Assembly: GCA_017553505.1 (NCBI GenBank)
Contig: JAFZLD010000003.1
Coordinates: forward strand, 1 to 64,000
Length of the DNA: 64,000 nt
Direction of reading: 5' to 3'
Source of the DNA: Lachnospiraceae bacterium
Lineage (GTDB): Bacteria; Bacillota; Clostridia; Lachnospirales; Lachnospiraceae
In this document: positions 9,060 to 16,493 of the stretch, one piece after another
Position numbering within the stretch: position 1 is the stretch's first letter
Layout: each line of letters opens with the position of its first letter
Translations under genes and position numbers: made by a program
The notes under the pieces: model-generated
Databases searched by the model: none
Seen by the model: only the letters and a program-made list of their open reading frames with translations
Told to the model about the DNA's origin: nothing

Positions 9060-9129
9060 TTGTTATATTTTGTTATAGTTTAGAAATTTTGTTATAGTCC
9101 GAAAATCTTGTTATATTTTGTTATAGTTT
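9060..9129. repeat. Phased TTGTTATA repeat array
   Basis: Five copies of TTGTTATA begin at 9060, 9070, 9089, 9108 and 9118, giving a symmetric 10-19-19-10 spacing. The outer pairs belong to an exact 22-bp repeat (9060-9081 and 9108-9129). It lies between two convergent genes, just before the terminator, where a promoter is not expected. Confidence 0.7.
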
Positions 9130-9155
9130 TTGTCAAGTGTCTTGGCAATAAAAAA

Positions 9156-9177
9156 CAGGCTGCCGAAAGGCAGCCTG
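9156..9177 (-). terminator. Intrinsic terminator of the 9189-9857 gene
   Basis: On the minus strand a perfect 9-bp stem CAGGCTGCC/GGCAGCCTG with a tetraloop is followed by TTTTTTATT, 11 nt after the stop. Confidence 0.85.
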
Positions 9178-9188
9178 CCTTAAATTCT

Positions 9189-9857
9189 TTAGATTATTCC
9201 AAGCGGAATCAGCACTACGAGAAGTATAGCTACGAGGGACCAGAGGCAGATTAAGAAGCGTTTTCTTTTGCGAGGTTCCATGTCGGGTACGTAGTTGCTG
9301 GCGAGGAAGAAGGGTACGTAGGTGGTGATGAATACGGGAAGTACGCCCCACCATTTGTAGACCCAGATGAATGAGTGGTTGGAGGTCGCTGCGAGGAATG
9401 ACTCAACGAGAGCGAAGAGCAGTGCCATCTCGATGGCGCCTACGAGCTTGCAACTGATGCCTTTCTTACCACCCTTGGTAAAATAACGCTTATTGCGGTC
9501 GTCGGGCAGCATCTTAAAGGAGATGATACCTGCCAGCATGAACATCATCGAAAGCTCCCAGCAGACGCCGATAAGCAGGATGAATGTTGTCGATTCGTTG
9601 CTGACCGACCACAGAGGATAGCCGGCGAAGTGGCCGATTACCGCGTTACATATTTCGTAGAGCCAGTGCACGCCGTAGAGCGCGAGGCCTGCGTAGACGA
9701 CTTCGTAATTCTTCTTGCGAATCTCGCTCCAGTATACGTAGAAGATTACCGCAAGGATGAAAATGAAAGTCCAGTTGAAGTTACTTGTGTCGCGCACTTT
9801 GATGGCGTCGACTAAACTTTTGGACAGGTCGGACCCGTCCCCCCAGAATTTAAACAT
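9189..9857 (-). CDS. Polytopic membrane protein of unknown function
   Basis: 222 residues with about six hydrophobic segments (roughly 27-45, 55-75, 90-115, 145-165, 170-195, 203-222) and a charged loop DDRNKRYFTKGGKKG. I do not recognise the family. The start is chosen at the ATG 7 nt after AAGGGAGGA; a longer frame would begin within and upstream of that ribosome site. A TATAGT -10 lies upstream on the minus strand, back to back with the promoter of the 9956 gene. Confidence 0.7.
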   Translation of the reverse strand: MFKFWGDGSDLSKSLVDAIKVRDTSNFNWTFIFILAVIFYVYWSEIRKKNYEVVYAGLALYGVHWLYEICNAVIGHFAGYPLWSVSNESTTFILLIGVCWELSMMFMLAGIISFKMLPDDRNKRYFTKGGKKGISCKLVGAIEMALLFALVESFLAATSNHSFIWVYKWWGVLPVFITTYVPFFLASNYVPDMEPRKRKRFLICLWSLVAILLVVLIPLGII

Positions 9858-9913
9858 AAGAAATCCTCCCTTCATAACTCTACTATAGCACATACGCCGC
9901 GCCGTATCTATGC

Positions 9914-9919
9914 TATAAT
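9914..9919 (+). promoter_or_regulatory. Extended -10 promoter of the macro-domain cluster
   Basis: TGCTATAAT forms an extended -10 about 37 nt before the start of the 9956 gene. No clear -35 is needed for this promoter type. Confidence 0.55.
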
Positions 9920-9955
9920 ATTGGCAAAAGAAAGCGCTTCGGCGCACCGGAGGTT

Positions 9956-10294
9956 ATGATGCGGGACGGTCGCTACGAGTGGGTTAGAGCTCGTGATGAA
10001 CTTGTAAGAAATATAGAGAGGCTTGGCTTCCCGGCGGAGCTCGGCGAAATGGTTGCCAAGAACTTGGGGAGCCCTAAGGCGATGGAGAGGATGAATTCGT
10101 ATCTTTTCTACGTAAAGCCTCGCACTGCCGAGCTTATAGTCGATGAGATGCTTGCGATATGCAGTGAAATTGATGCGTGGCGAGACAGGAAAGCAGCGCA
10201 GGAAGCCAATATGAAATACAACGAATTGTTGAACCGTGGGTTCGGGATAGAGGACGACGATTCGGATTCGGAAGATTACGACGATTACGAGTAA
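9956..10294 (+). CDS. Small acidic-tailed protein beside a macro-domain gene
   Basis: 112 residues, mostly helical, ending in a strongly acidic tail EDDDSDSEDYDDYE. I do not recognise it as a named family. CACCGGAGGTT precedes two adjacent ATGs; the first is used here. It lies 12 nt before a macro-domain gene and is probably cotranscribed. Repeated N-terminal charged helices (VRARDELVRNIERLGFP) resemble small proteins found next to macro/vWA genes in Firmicutes; that link is from memory of neighbourhoods and not proven. Confidence 0.65.
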   Translation: MMRDGRYEWVRARDELVRNIERLGFPAELGEMVAKNLGSPKAMERMNSYLFYVKPRTAELIVDEMLAICSEIDAWRDRKAAQEANMKYNELLNRGFGIEDDDSDSEDYDDYE

Positions 10295-10306
10295 AGGAGT
10301 AGGGGA

Positions 10307-11422
10307 ATGCCTTTTCAGATAGTCAGAAATGATATTACCAAGATGCGCGTGGACGCGATAGTGAACCCGGCAAGTGGCTTGCCGGGGTATGGCGCGGGGA
10401 TTGATAAGGCGGTGTATGAGGCCGCCGGCGCGGAGGCGCTTTACAAGCGCCGCGCCGAGATAGGCCGCATCGAGTGCGGCACCTCCGCCGTCACCGAAGG
10501 CTTCTCGCTCCCCGCGCGTTACATCATCCACACCGTCGGATGCCCCTGGCGCGACGGCCTGTCGGGTGAGGAGGACATCATCAGGAGCTGCTACAGAAGT
10601 TCTTTTGCCGAGGCAACGGGTCTTGGTATAGAGACTCTTGCTGTACCGCTTCTTGCTTCGGGCAGCTTCGGCTTCCCGAAGGGAATTGCCATGAGCATTG
10701 CGCTTTCGGAGATTAAGAGCTTTCTCGATGATCATGACCTGACAATTTACCTTGTGGTATTTGACGATGAATCATATTCTTTGTCATCGGAGCGATTTGG
10801 TGATATTGATGCGTATATAGACAGCAATTATGTGGCTGAAGTTGAGGAGGAAGAATACCCGGCCGATGACCTGTCGGGCGCGGAGAGTCGTCGCGAGAGG
10901 CGTCGCGGCGGCCTCTTTAAGACCGGTCGCAAGCTGATGGCCGCCGAATCCATGGCGATTCGCGAAGAAGCCACTATGGGCGCCGCCCCCGCCGCGAATT
11001 TCATGCAAGCCATGGCCTTCGCCGACGCCGCGCCCGCACCTGCCAAGAAGCTTGAAGACGTAGTCAAGAACTTAGACAAGTCCTTCATGGAGCTCGTCTT
11101 CACCTACGCCGACGAGAAAGGCATCACCGACGTAGAGCTGCAAAAGAAAGCGAACATCAACCGTAAAGCTTTCTCCAAGCTAAGATGCGGCACCACCAAG
11201 AACCCGAGCAAGGCAACGGCACTCTGCTTTGCAATCGCCCTTGAGCTTAGCCTCGATGAGACCAAAGACCTTCTTTCGCGAGCAGGTCTTGCACTTTCGC
11301 CCTGCAGCAGACAGGACATTATTGTTCAGTACTTTATCGAGCACGAAGCTTATGATTTGTACGCTGTCAATGAAGCCCTCTTCGCCCACGGCGAGCCTAC
11401 GATAGGCGACGTGGAAGCGTAG
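10307..11422 (+). CDS. Macro domain protein with C-terminal HTH-like domain
   Basis: 371 residues. Residues 1-145 are a macro domain: DAIVNPAS, then GYGAGIDKAVYEAAG, IIHTVG, and the loop LASGSFGFPKG. Macro domains bind or hydrolyse ADP-ribose derivatives. A low-complexity Ala-rich linker (about 190-250) leads to an HTH-like domain from MELVFTYADEKGITDVELQKKANI to the C-terminus (about 263-365), which includes a KLRCGTTKNPSKATALCFAIALEL segment. That C-terminal domain is found fused to several signalling domains in Firmicutes. Part of the gene is markedly GC-rich. A vWA gene follows after a terminator. A role in ADP-ribose-linked stress or defence signalling is inference. Confidence 0.85.
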   Translation: MPFQIVRNDITKMRVDAIVNPASGLPGYGAGIDKAVYEAAGAEALYKRRAEIGRIECGTSAVTEGFSLPARYIIHTVGCPWRDGLSGEEDIIRSCYRSSFAEATGLGIETLAVPLLASGSFGFPKGIAMSIALSEIKSFLDDHDLTIYLVVFDDESYSLSSERFGDIDAYIDSNYVAEVEEEEYPADDLSGAESRRERRRGGLFKTGRKLMAAESMAIREEATMGAAPAANFMQAMAFADAAPAPAKKLEDVVKNLDKSFMELVFTYADEKGITDVELQKKANINRKAFSKLRCGTTKNPSKATALCFAIALELSLDETKDLLSRAGLALSPCSRQDIIVQYFIEHEAYDLYAVNEALFAHGEPTIGDVEA

Positions 11423-11435
11423 CGATTAAGAAGTC

Positions 11436-11467
11436 GCCTGCCGGGAGACATCTTGGCAGGCTTTTTT
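11436..11467 (+). terminator. Intrinsic terminator after macro-domain gene
   Basis: GCCTGCC pairs with GGCAGGC around a 12-nt loop and is followed by six T residues. Confidence 0.85.
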
Positions 11468-11519
11468 ATTTACAATTACCTCAGAAACAAGAAAACAACA
11501 CACCACGGAGGTAATTGTT

Positions 11520-12185
11520 ATGAGAGAAAATTTAACCGAACTTGTATTTATCCTTGACAGAAGCGGGTCCATGAGCGGACTTGAAGCCGACACCATCGGC
11601 GGATTCAACTCCATGATTAAGAAACAGCAAAAAGAAGAAGGCGAAGCCATTGTATCCACAGTGCTTTTCGACGATCAGTGCGAAGTGCTTCATGACAGAG
11701 TAGAGATTTCAAAGATTAAGAAGATGACCGAAGACGACTACTACGTAAGAGGCTGCACAGCACTCCTCGACGCAGTCGGTGGCGCGATTCATCACATCGG
11801 CAACATTCACAAGTATGCCCGCGAGGAAGACCGCCCCGCAAAGACTCTCTTCATCATCACAACCGACGGCCTTGAGAACGCCAGCAAGCGCTACACCTTC
11901 AAGGACATAAAGCGCATGATAGAGCGTCAGAAAGAAAAGTATAACTGGGAATTCTTATTCCTCGGCGCCAACATCGATGCCATCGAAGTGGCGGGCAACA
12001 TGGGTATCCGCAAGGAGCGCGCTGCCAATTTCGTATGCGACGCTGTCGGCACCGCAGTCAATTACTCGGTTCTCGACAAGGCAATCAGCCGCGTAAGAAA
12101 ATGCAAGTCTTCCGAGATGGCCTGCGCATTCGCTGACGGCGCATGGAAAGCCGAAATCGACGAGGATTACGAAGCCAGAAAATAG
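11520..12185 (+). CDS. vWA domain protein (TerY-like)
   Basis: 221 residues forming a single von Willebrand A domain. The metal-ion-dependent adhesion site is intact: DRSGS at residues 13-17 (D-x-S-x-S), a Thr in GCTALLDAVGG, and Asp in TTDGLEN. There is no signal peptide or membrane segment, so it is cytoplasmic and resembles TerY-type vWA proteins of stress and tellurite-type systems. CACGGAGGTAATTGTT sets the start. Its position right after the macro-HTH gene suggests a functional pair even though a terminator separates them. Confidence 0.85.
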   Translation: MRENLTELVFILDRSGSMSGLEADTIGGFNSMIKKQQKEEGEAIVSTVLFDDQCEVLHDRVEISKIKKMTEDDYYVRGCTALLDAVGGAIHHIGNIHKYAREEDRPAKTLFIITTDGLENASKRYTFKDIKRMIERQKEKYNWEFLFLGANIDAIEVAGNMGIRKERAANFVCDAVGTAVNYSVLDKAISRVRKCKSSEMACAFADGAWKAEIDEDYEARK

Positions 12186-12199
12186 CAGAATTTAAGCCC

Positions 12200-12240
12200 G
12201 GTCGGGACTGAGGATACATACCTTGGCCCCGACCTTTCTT
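12200..12240 (+). terminator. Intrinsic terminator after vWA gene
   Basis: GGTCGGG pairs with CCCGACC, followed by TTTCTTTTTC. The 21-nt loop is long for a terminator. Confidence 0.65.
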
Positions 12241-12246
12241 TTTCTT

Positions 12247-12275
12247 TTGACATCTGCTTTCTTTTGTCGCAAAAT
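12247..12275 (+). promoter_or_regulatory. SigA-type promoter of the 12314 lipoprotein
   Basis: TTGACA at 12247-12252, a 17-nt spacer and CAAAAT at 12270-12275, about 40 nt before the start codon. Confidence 0.6.
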
Positions 12276-12313
12276 GGTGGTAATGGGATTGAATTTTACA
12301 CGGAGGATTATAT

Positions 12314-13066
12314 ATGAGAATTAAGAGATTATTGATGGCTGCCGCCCTCATAGGCGTAATGTTCTGCTACGGCTGCGGCGATAAGGATGCTAAGCCCGCT
12401 ACTACCGAGACAAGCGCATCTCAGGAGACTGTAAGCGCAAGCACCGAGACTTCAACAAGCGAGGCCGCATCTGTTGAAGAAGCAAGCAATTCGGAGACAA
12501 GCGTATCGGAAATCGACCCTTACAACGCCGAAGAAGCTTATGATTACTACGGAGAAGTAACGGTAACAGGAATTGAGGATTGGAACTGCGTAGGCTATTC
12601 CATCGCAGGATTCATGGACGGAAGCCTGTTCCAGCTTCAGTATGTGGATGAAAACGGTACGGAGATTAACGGAGACTACACTCCCGGCGCTCCCGATAGG
12701 ATAGTATTTGAATTTGACCCTGAGACGGGCGAGGTTGTGAGTGCTACATATTTCGGCACTTACCCCGACGAGGAAGCTGCAGGAATGGCTGTAGAGGCCG
12801 CCTCTGCCAACTCCGATCTCATGGGCGGTGATATCGTAGGACTCTCTGCAGCGGGCACTGAAATCATGGTTGCTCTTGACCCTCACAGCGCGCGTTTTAA
12901 CAATACAATCCGCACATATTTCCTCGAAGGTCATCAGGATCCCGAGGGCTACACCAAGGCTGTTGAGAAGGATCACGAGTCGTCTACCCTCGATAAGTCT
13001 AAGCTCAAGGGCGACAATTTCGCCTGCGATGCAATCCAGGGGCTGAAAGTTACTTGGTATAAGTAA
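12314..13066 (+). CDS. Lipoprotein of unknown function
   Basis: 250 residues. A signal peptide (1-20) ends in a lipobox with Cys21 (FCYGC). A Ser/Thr/Glu-rich linker (22-70) follows, then a globular domain of about 180 residues that I do not recognise (TGIEDWNCVGYSIAGFMDG, then ARFNNTIRTYFLEGH). It should be tethered to the outer face of the membrane. ACGGAGGAT precedes the start. It is transcribed alone between two terminators. Confidence 0.75.
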   Translation: MRIKRLLMAAALIGVMFCYGCGDKDAKPATTETSASQETVSASTETSTSEAASVEEASNSETSVSEIDPYNAEEAYDYYGEVTVTGIEDWNCVGYSIAGFMDGSLFQLQYVDENGTEINGDYTPGAPDRIVFEFDPETGEVVSATYFGTYPDEEAAGMAVEAASANSDLMGGDIVGLSAAGTEIMVALDPHSARFNNTIRTYFLEGHQDPEGYTKAVEKDHESSTLDKSKLKGDNFACDAIQGLKVTWYK

Positions 13067-13090
13067 ATTTAAAAGAATAGCAGTACATAT

Positions 13091-13128
13091 AAAGCGTGGA
13101 ATTCTTGTGAAATACCACGCTTTTTGCT
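13091..13128 (+). terminator. Intrinsic terminator
   Basis: AAAGCGTGG pairs with CCACGCTTT, followed by TTGCTTTTTTG. Confidence 0.85.
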
Positions 13129-13172
13129 TTTTTGTGGTCATTTGTTGCGCGGTTATGAGCATTTTCTTTTGC

Positions 13173-13195
13173 ACAAGGGTGCGAAACGTTATAAT
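13173..13195 (+). promoter_or_regulatory. Probable promoter of the 13240 esterase
   Basis: A consensus TATAAT at 13190-13195 lies 44 nt before the start; the -35 is weak (TTTTGC). A GCAC-AAGG-GTGC mini-dyad sits in the spacer. Confidence 0.45.
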
Positions 13196-13239
13196 GAGGA
13201 CAGTGAGGTATAGACTATATATTTAAGGAGGTACAAAAT

Positions 13240-14841
13240 ATGGCACTTATGACCAGGCCTGAGGTTAAGGGGACCGTTACGGGCGGAAAGTGTTTTGAAG
13301 CGGAATATGAGCGCTTTTTCTTAAAGGTTTATGTTCCCGCCACCAAGATTAACGGAAAGGTACACAATTATACTTTCAGAGCTCCCCTTCTTCTGGTGTT
13401 TGAAGAAGAAAGAAAATCTATGGATGATGCAGTTGACTGGGCTGAGGCAACCGGTCTTGCGCGTATCGCTTCGGCGGTTGATTCAAGCGTGCTCTTTGTT
13501 TATCCGAAGGGTGAGAAGGCTTGGGAAGGCGCAACCGTAGACCTTTACAAGGATTTAATCGCAGAAGTTAAGATGAATCCCTACTACGAGGACGGAATAG
13601 TAGAGATTACAGATTTCTTTACCAGAGAATTCAAGGGTTACTTCGTACGCGGTGCGATTTTCAGAGCAGATATCTACAGCTTCGGCAAGTCCGCCGACTA
13701 CGTAGCTAAGAACTTACTTAAGAAGATTGACGGCGAATACCTCTGGGGTCCCGGCGAGATTACTCCCGCTATGTGCTCCATGGAAGGTTTAAGCGTTACG
13801 CCCGATGTCGAGAGAAAGGACATCGCTATCTTAAGCGTTAACAACTCACAGGCTATCAACGACGCCTTTAAGGCATCCGAGAACGTACTCATTAAGGACA
13901 AGGCCGAGTACGAGAAGGACTTCAAGGCTTTCGTAAGAAAGTTCAAGATGTGGTGCGGCAAGATGGAAATCGAGCCCGACTTCGAAGCCCTCAACATGAC
14001 CGAGGAAGCAGGCTCCACCGTAGTTAAGACTTCCAAGGCTAACTTCGGCAAGTACAAGGACACCGAAACTCACGAAGTAGGTTACTTCGCTTACTACAAC
14101 AACGGACTCTTCGACAAAGGCCCCGTTCCGCTTCTCGTAGGCTTCCACGGCGGCGGAGACTCCACTATGTACCTTACCTTCGTGTCAGGCTGGTGGGAGA
14201 TTTGCCACAGATACGGCTTCTTGTACGTAGCTATCGAGAACCATCAGGACGTTCCTGCAGAAGAAGCTATTCAGGTCATCAACGACCTTAAAAAGAAATA
14301 CAACATCGACGAGAAACGCATCTACGCATCAGGCTTCTCCATGGGAAGCGGCAAGACCTGGGATTGTTTCCAGCAGTTCCCCGAAGTCTTCGCAGGACTC
14401 GCACCCGCAAGTGCGCTCTTCCCTGTTAAGAACAATCCTTTCGGAATGTCTCTCGGCGATCCCGGCTTCAATGAAACCGTCAGCGTTCCCATGTTCTACT
14501 CGGGCGGCGAGCTCTCTCACTTAACAGAGCTTCCCAAGCAGGGCAAGGACGGCATCGAGAGATTAAACTACCTCGCATCCGTTAACAAGCTCGTTAAGAG
14601 ATTCGACGTAGACTTCGACCACAAAGAAACCTGGGAAGATCCCAACTTCGGAGTGCCCGGCGACAGAGTCGAGAAGGTTCCCGACGAGTCCAGAGGCAGC
14701 GTTCTCACCATTAACTACTACGACAGCACCGACGGCGTATGCCGCACAGCTCTCGCAAGCGTAAGCGGTCAGGTACACGAGTGCAGACATCATACCAACG
14801 AGAATGCATGGAAGTTTATTTCACAGTTCTCACGTGAATAA
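13240..14841 (+). CDS. Large cytoplasmic esterase, PHB-depolymerase-like fold
   Basis: 533 residues. Residues 1-265 form a family-specific N-terminal region I do not recognise. Residues about 285-533 are an alpha/beta hydrolase with an oxyanion motif GFHGGGD and a nucleophile elbow GFSMG (Ser near 367), as in PHB depolymerase/feruloyl-esterase-like enzymes, and a C-terminal HECRHHTNENAWKF segment that offers the catalytic His. There is no signal peptide. AAGGAGGTAC precedes the ATG. Intracellular hydrolysis of an acylated sugar or ester taken up by the cell is a reasonable inference only. Confidence 0.75.
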   Translation: MALMTRPEVKGTVTGGKCFEAEYERFFLKVYVPATKINGKVHNYTFRAPLLLVFEEERKSMDDAVDWAEATGLARIASAVDSSVLFVYPKGEKAWEGATVDLYKDLIAEVKMNPYYEDGIVEITDFFTREFKGYFVRGAIFRADIYSFGKSADYVAKNLLKKIDGEYLWGPGEITPAMCSMEGLSVTPDVERKDIAILSVNNSQAINDAFKASENVLIKDKAEYEKDFKAFVRKFKMWCGKMEIEPDFEALNMTEEAGSTVVKTSKANFGKYKDTETHEVGYFAYYNNGLFDKGPVPLLVGFHGGGDSTMYLTFVSGWWEICHRYGFLYVAIENHQDVPAEEAIQVINDLKKKYNIDEKRIYASGFSMGSGKTWDCFQQFPEVFAGLAPASALFPVKNNPFGMSLGDPGFNETVSVPMFYSGGELSHLTELPKQGKDGIERLNYLASVNKLVKRFDVDFDHKETWEDPNFGVPGDRVEKVPDESRGSVLTINYYDSTDGVCRTALASVSGQVHECRHHTNENAWKFISQFSRE

Positions 14842-14858
14842 TAGGTCAATATTTAAAG

Positions 14859-14890
14859 CGGCAGAGAAGAGATTCTTTGCCGTCTTTTTA
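14859..14890 (+). terminator. Intrinsic terminator
   Basis: CGGCAGAGAA pairs with TTCTTTGCCG (one G-U) around GAGA, followed by TCTTTTTAATT. Confidence 0.85.
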
Positions 14891-14991
14891 ATTGAATTAA
14901 AGGGGGTTATTTTGCCCTATTGCATTTTGAAGTAAACGGCGGTACAGTGTAGACTGTTGCTATAAAGTAAACCCCGAAAGGAAATCAGGTT

Positions 14992-15651
14992 ATGAGGATT
15001 AAGAATTTTACCGCCATCCTTCTTTCTGCAGTGATGGCAATAAGCATGTGCGCTTGCACGGCCAAAGAAGAAAAAGTTGAGAAGGCTCCTTTTGACGAAG
15101 CAGCATATCTTGAGAGCATTACCGGCGAGGTAGTGGACAATCTGGCACAGATCGGCAAGGATGAAGCATACATAAAGTTATACTCCTATGAAGACAGTGT
15201 GACCGAAATAGCCCAAAAATGCGGCACTTTAAGCGCAGACAACACAAAAGGCTACTACGAAATCGCCACAGATGATGAGGCCATGAGCAAGATTTTGAAG
15301 GCGATTGATGAAAATGAGGATATGAACGGATTAAGTGAGATTTCCGCAGACTACATCAGAAAACGCATGTCCGGCAACCTTGCAAGCTTATTGAACGGAA
15401 GAGCAGGCGTTTATTATGTGGTCGTTTCAACCGCACTCAATTATTCCCGCACTTATGTACCCGAAGAGCAGATAGCCGACAGAGTCAGAATTATTCCTAC
15501 CGATGACGAGAAGACATTCTACTTCGTAAGCTTTGTTAATACCGGTGACGGTGCTTTAACCGTAACCGCAACTTACATATTCTGCTACGGTGATGTAGAA
15601 GAAGAATTCAGTGATTTGTTCGGAATAACATTAACAAAAGTGGACAAATAA
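14992..15651 (+). CDS. Lipoprotein of unknown function
   Basis: 219 residues with a signal peptide and a lipobox Cys in SMCAC (Cys22). The mature part is helical in the middle and ends in beta-like segments (FYFVSFVNTGDGALTVTATYIF). I do not recognise the family. GAAAGGAAATCAGG gives the ribosome site. It stands alone between terminators, just before the fatty-acid operon. Confidence 0.7.
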   Translation: MRIKNFTAILLSAVMAISMCACTAKEEKVEKAPFDEAAYLESITGEVVDNLAQIGKDEAYIKLYSYEDSVTEIAQKCGTLSADNTKGYYEIATDDEAMSKILKAIDENEDMNGLSEISADYIRKRMSGNLASLLNGRAGVYYVVVSTALNYSRTYVPEEQIADRVRIIPTDDEKTFYFVSFVNTGDGALTVTATYIFCYGDVEEEFSDLFGITLTKVDK

Positions 15652-15670
15652 ACATAGTGTTTGATTATAG

Positions 15671-15697
15671 GGCTCGGCAGTTATGCCGGGCCTTTTC
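15671..15697 (+). terminator. Intrinsic terminator
   Basis: GGCTCGGCA pairs with TGCCGGGCC around GTTA, followed by TTTT. It isolates the fatty-acid operon promoter from upstream reading. Confidence 0.85.
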
Positions 15698-15717
15698 TAT
15701 GCGAAAAATTGTTGCAA

Positions 15718-15797
15718 TAGTTAAAATATTTTAACTAAAAATATTGACATTATTTCAAAAATGTATATGATATCAAATAGTTAAATAATTTTATCTA
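15718..15797 (+). promoter_or_regulatory. Fatty-acid operon promoter flanked by two repressor palindromes
   Basis: A promoter TTGACA (15744-15749), 16-nt spacer, TATGAT (15766-15771) lies between two 20-bp dyads. The first, 15718-15737, is a perfect palindrome TAGTTAAAATATTTTAACTA. The second, 15778-15797, is TAGTTAAATAATTTTATCTA, at the expected transcript start. They begin exactly 60 bp apart. The MarR-family gene ending the operon (24752-25204) is the likely binder, as FabT is in streptococci. Confidence 0.8.
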
Positions 15798-15826
15798 AAT
15801 ATTTTTAATCATAAAGGAGACAACTT

Positions 15827-16051
15827 ATGTTTGAAACAGTCAAAGAAATAATCATCGATATACTCAGCTGCCCCGCGGATAAAATCACTCTCGAGGCAGA
15901 CCTTTTTAAGGACCTTGGTGCAGATTCTCTCGATGCCGTAGAGCTTACGCTTGCGGTTGAAGAGAAGACAGGTATCTCTATCGATCAGGATGCGATGCAT
16001 GATATGAAGACCATTCAGGACATCGTTGAGTACTTAGAGGCACACAAATAA
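15827..16051 (+). CDS. acpP: Acyl carrier protein
   Basis: 74 residues with the phosphopantetheine site GADSLDAVEL (Ser34), as in all ACPs. It carries the growing acyl chain of type II fatty-acid synthesis in the cytoplasm. It is the first gene of the operon, preceded by AAAGGAGACAACTT. Being first and having a strong ribosome site fits the need for abundant ACP. This is the housekeeping ACP judged by its operon. Confidence 0.95.
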   Translation: MFETVKEIIIDILSCPADKITLEADLFKDLGADSLDAVELTLAVEEKTGISIDQDAMHDMKTIQDIVEYLEAHK

Positions 16052-16053
16052 TC

Positions 16054-16491
16054 ATGGAAATAAGAGAAGTAAAAGAACTCTTAAAGGTCTTTGATGAAAG
16101 TCAAAGCACATATCTCGAGGCTGATGTCGCCGGCGGACATGTGAAGCTTATGAAGCAGAGTGGCAACGACGCAGTATCAAAGCCTGTGCAGGCATCGCCC
16201 GAAAAGACGGAAGTGTCTGAAACGTCTGCTGAGTCGGTTGAGGTCGCAGAAGAAGGTACGAATGTTACGGCGCCTCTTGTAGGTGTGTTTTATACAGCGG
16301 CCTCGCCCGAGGAACCTTCTTTTGTTCAGGTAGGCGACAAGGTTAAGGCAGGCGATACGCTTTGCCTTATCGAGGCCATGAAGATGATGAACAAGATTGT
16401 GGCGCCAAGAGACGGTATCGTGCGCAAAATCTACGTTAAGAATCAGGATGTTGTGGGATACGGAGATATTCTTTTTACAATCGGGGACTAA
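16054..16491 (+). CDS. accB: Biotin carboxyl carrier protein of acetyl-CoA carboxylase
   Basis: 145 residues. An N-terminal helix pair, a Glu/Ser/Val-rich linker (about 40-70) and a C-terminal biotinyl domain with EAMKMMN, biotin attached at Lys110. It shuttles carboxyl groups between AccC and AccDA. The ATG lies 2 nt after the acpP stop with no clear ribosome site, so translation is probably coupled. Confidence 0.95.
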   Translation: MEIREVKELLKVFDESQSTYLEADVAGGHVKLMKQSGNDAVSKPVQASPEKTEVSETSAESVEVAEEGTNVTAPLVGVFYTAASPEEPSFVQVGDKVKAGDTLCLIEAMKMMNKIVAPRDGIVRKIYVKNQDVVGYGDILFTIGD

Positions 16492-16493
16492 GC

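Noticed and set aside
9060-9129. Possible CRISPR-like repeat
   Set aside because: Units are 8 bp with 2-11 nt gaps, with no spacer-sized unique segments and no cas genes.
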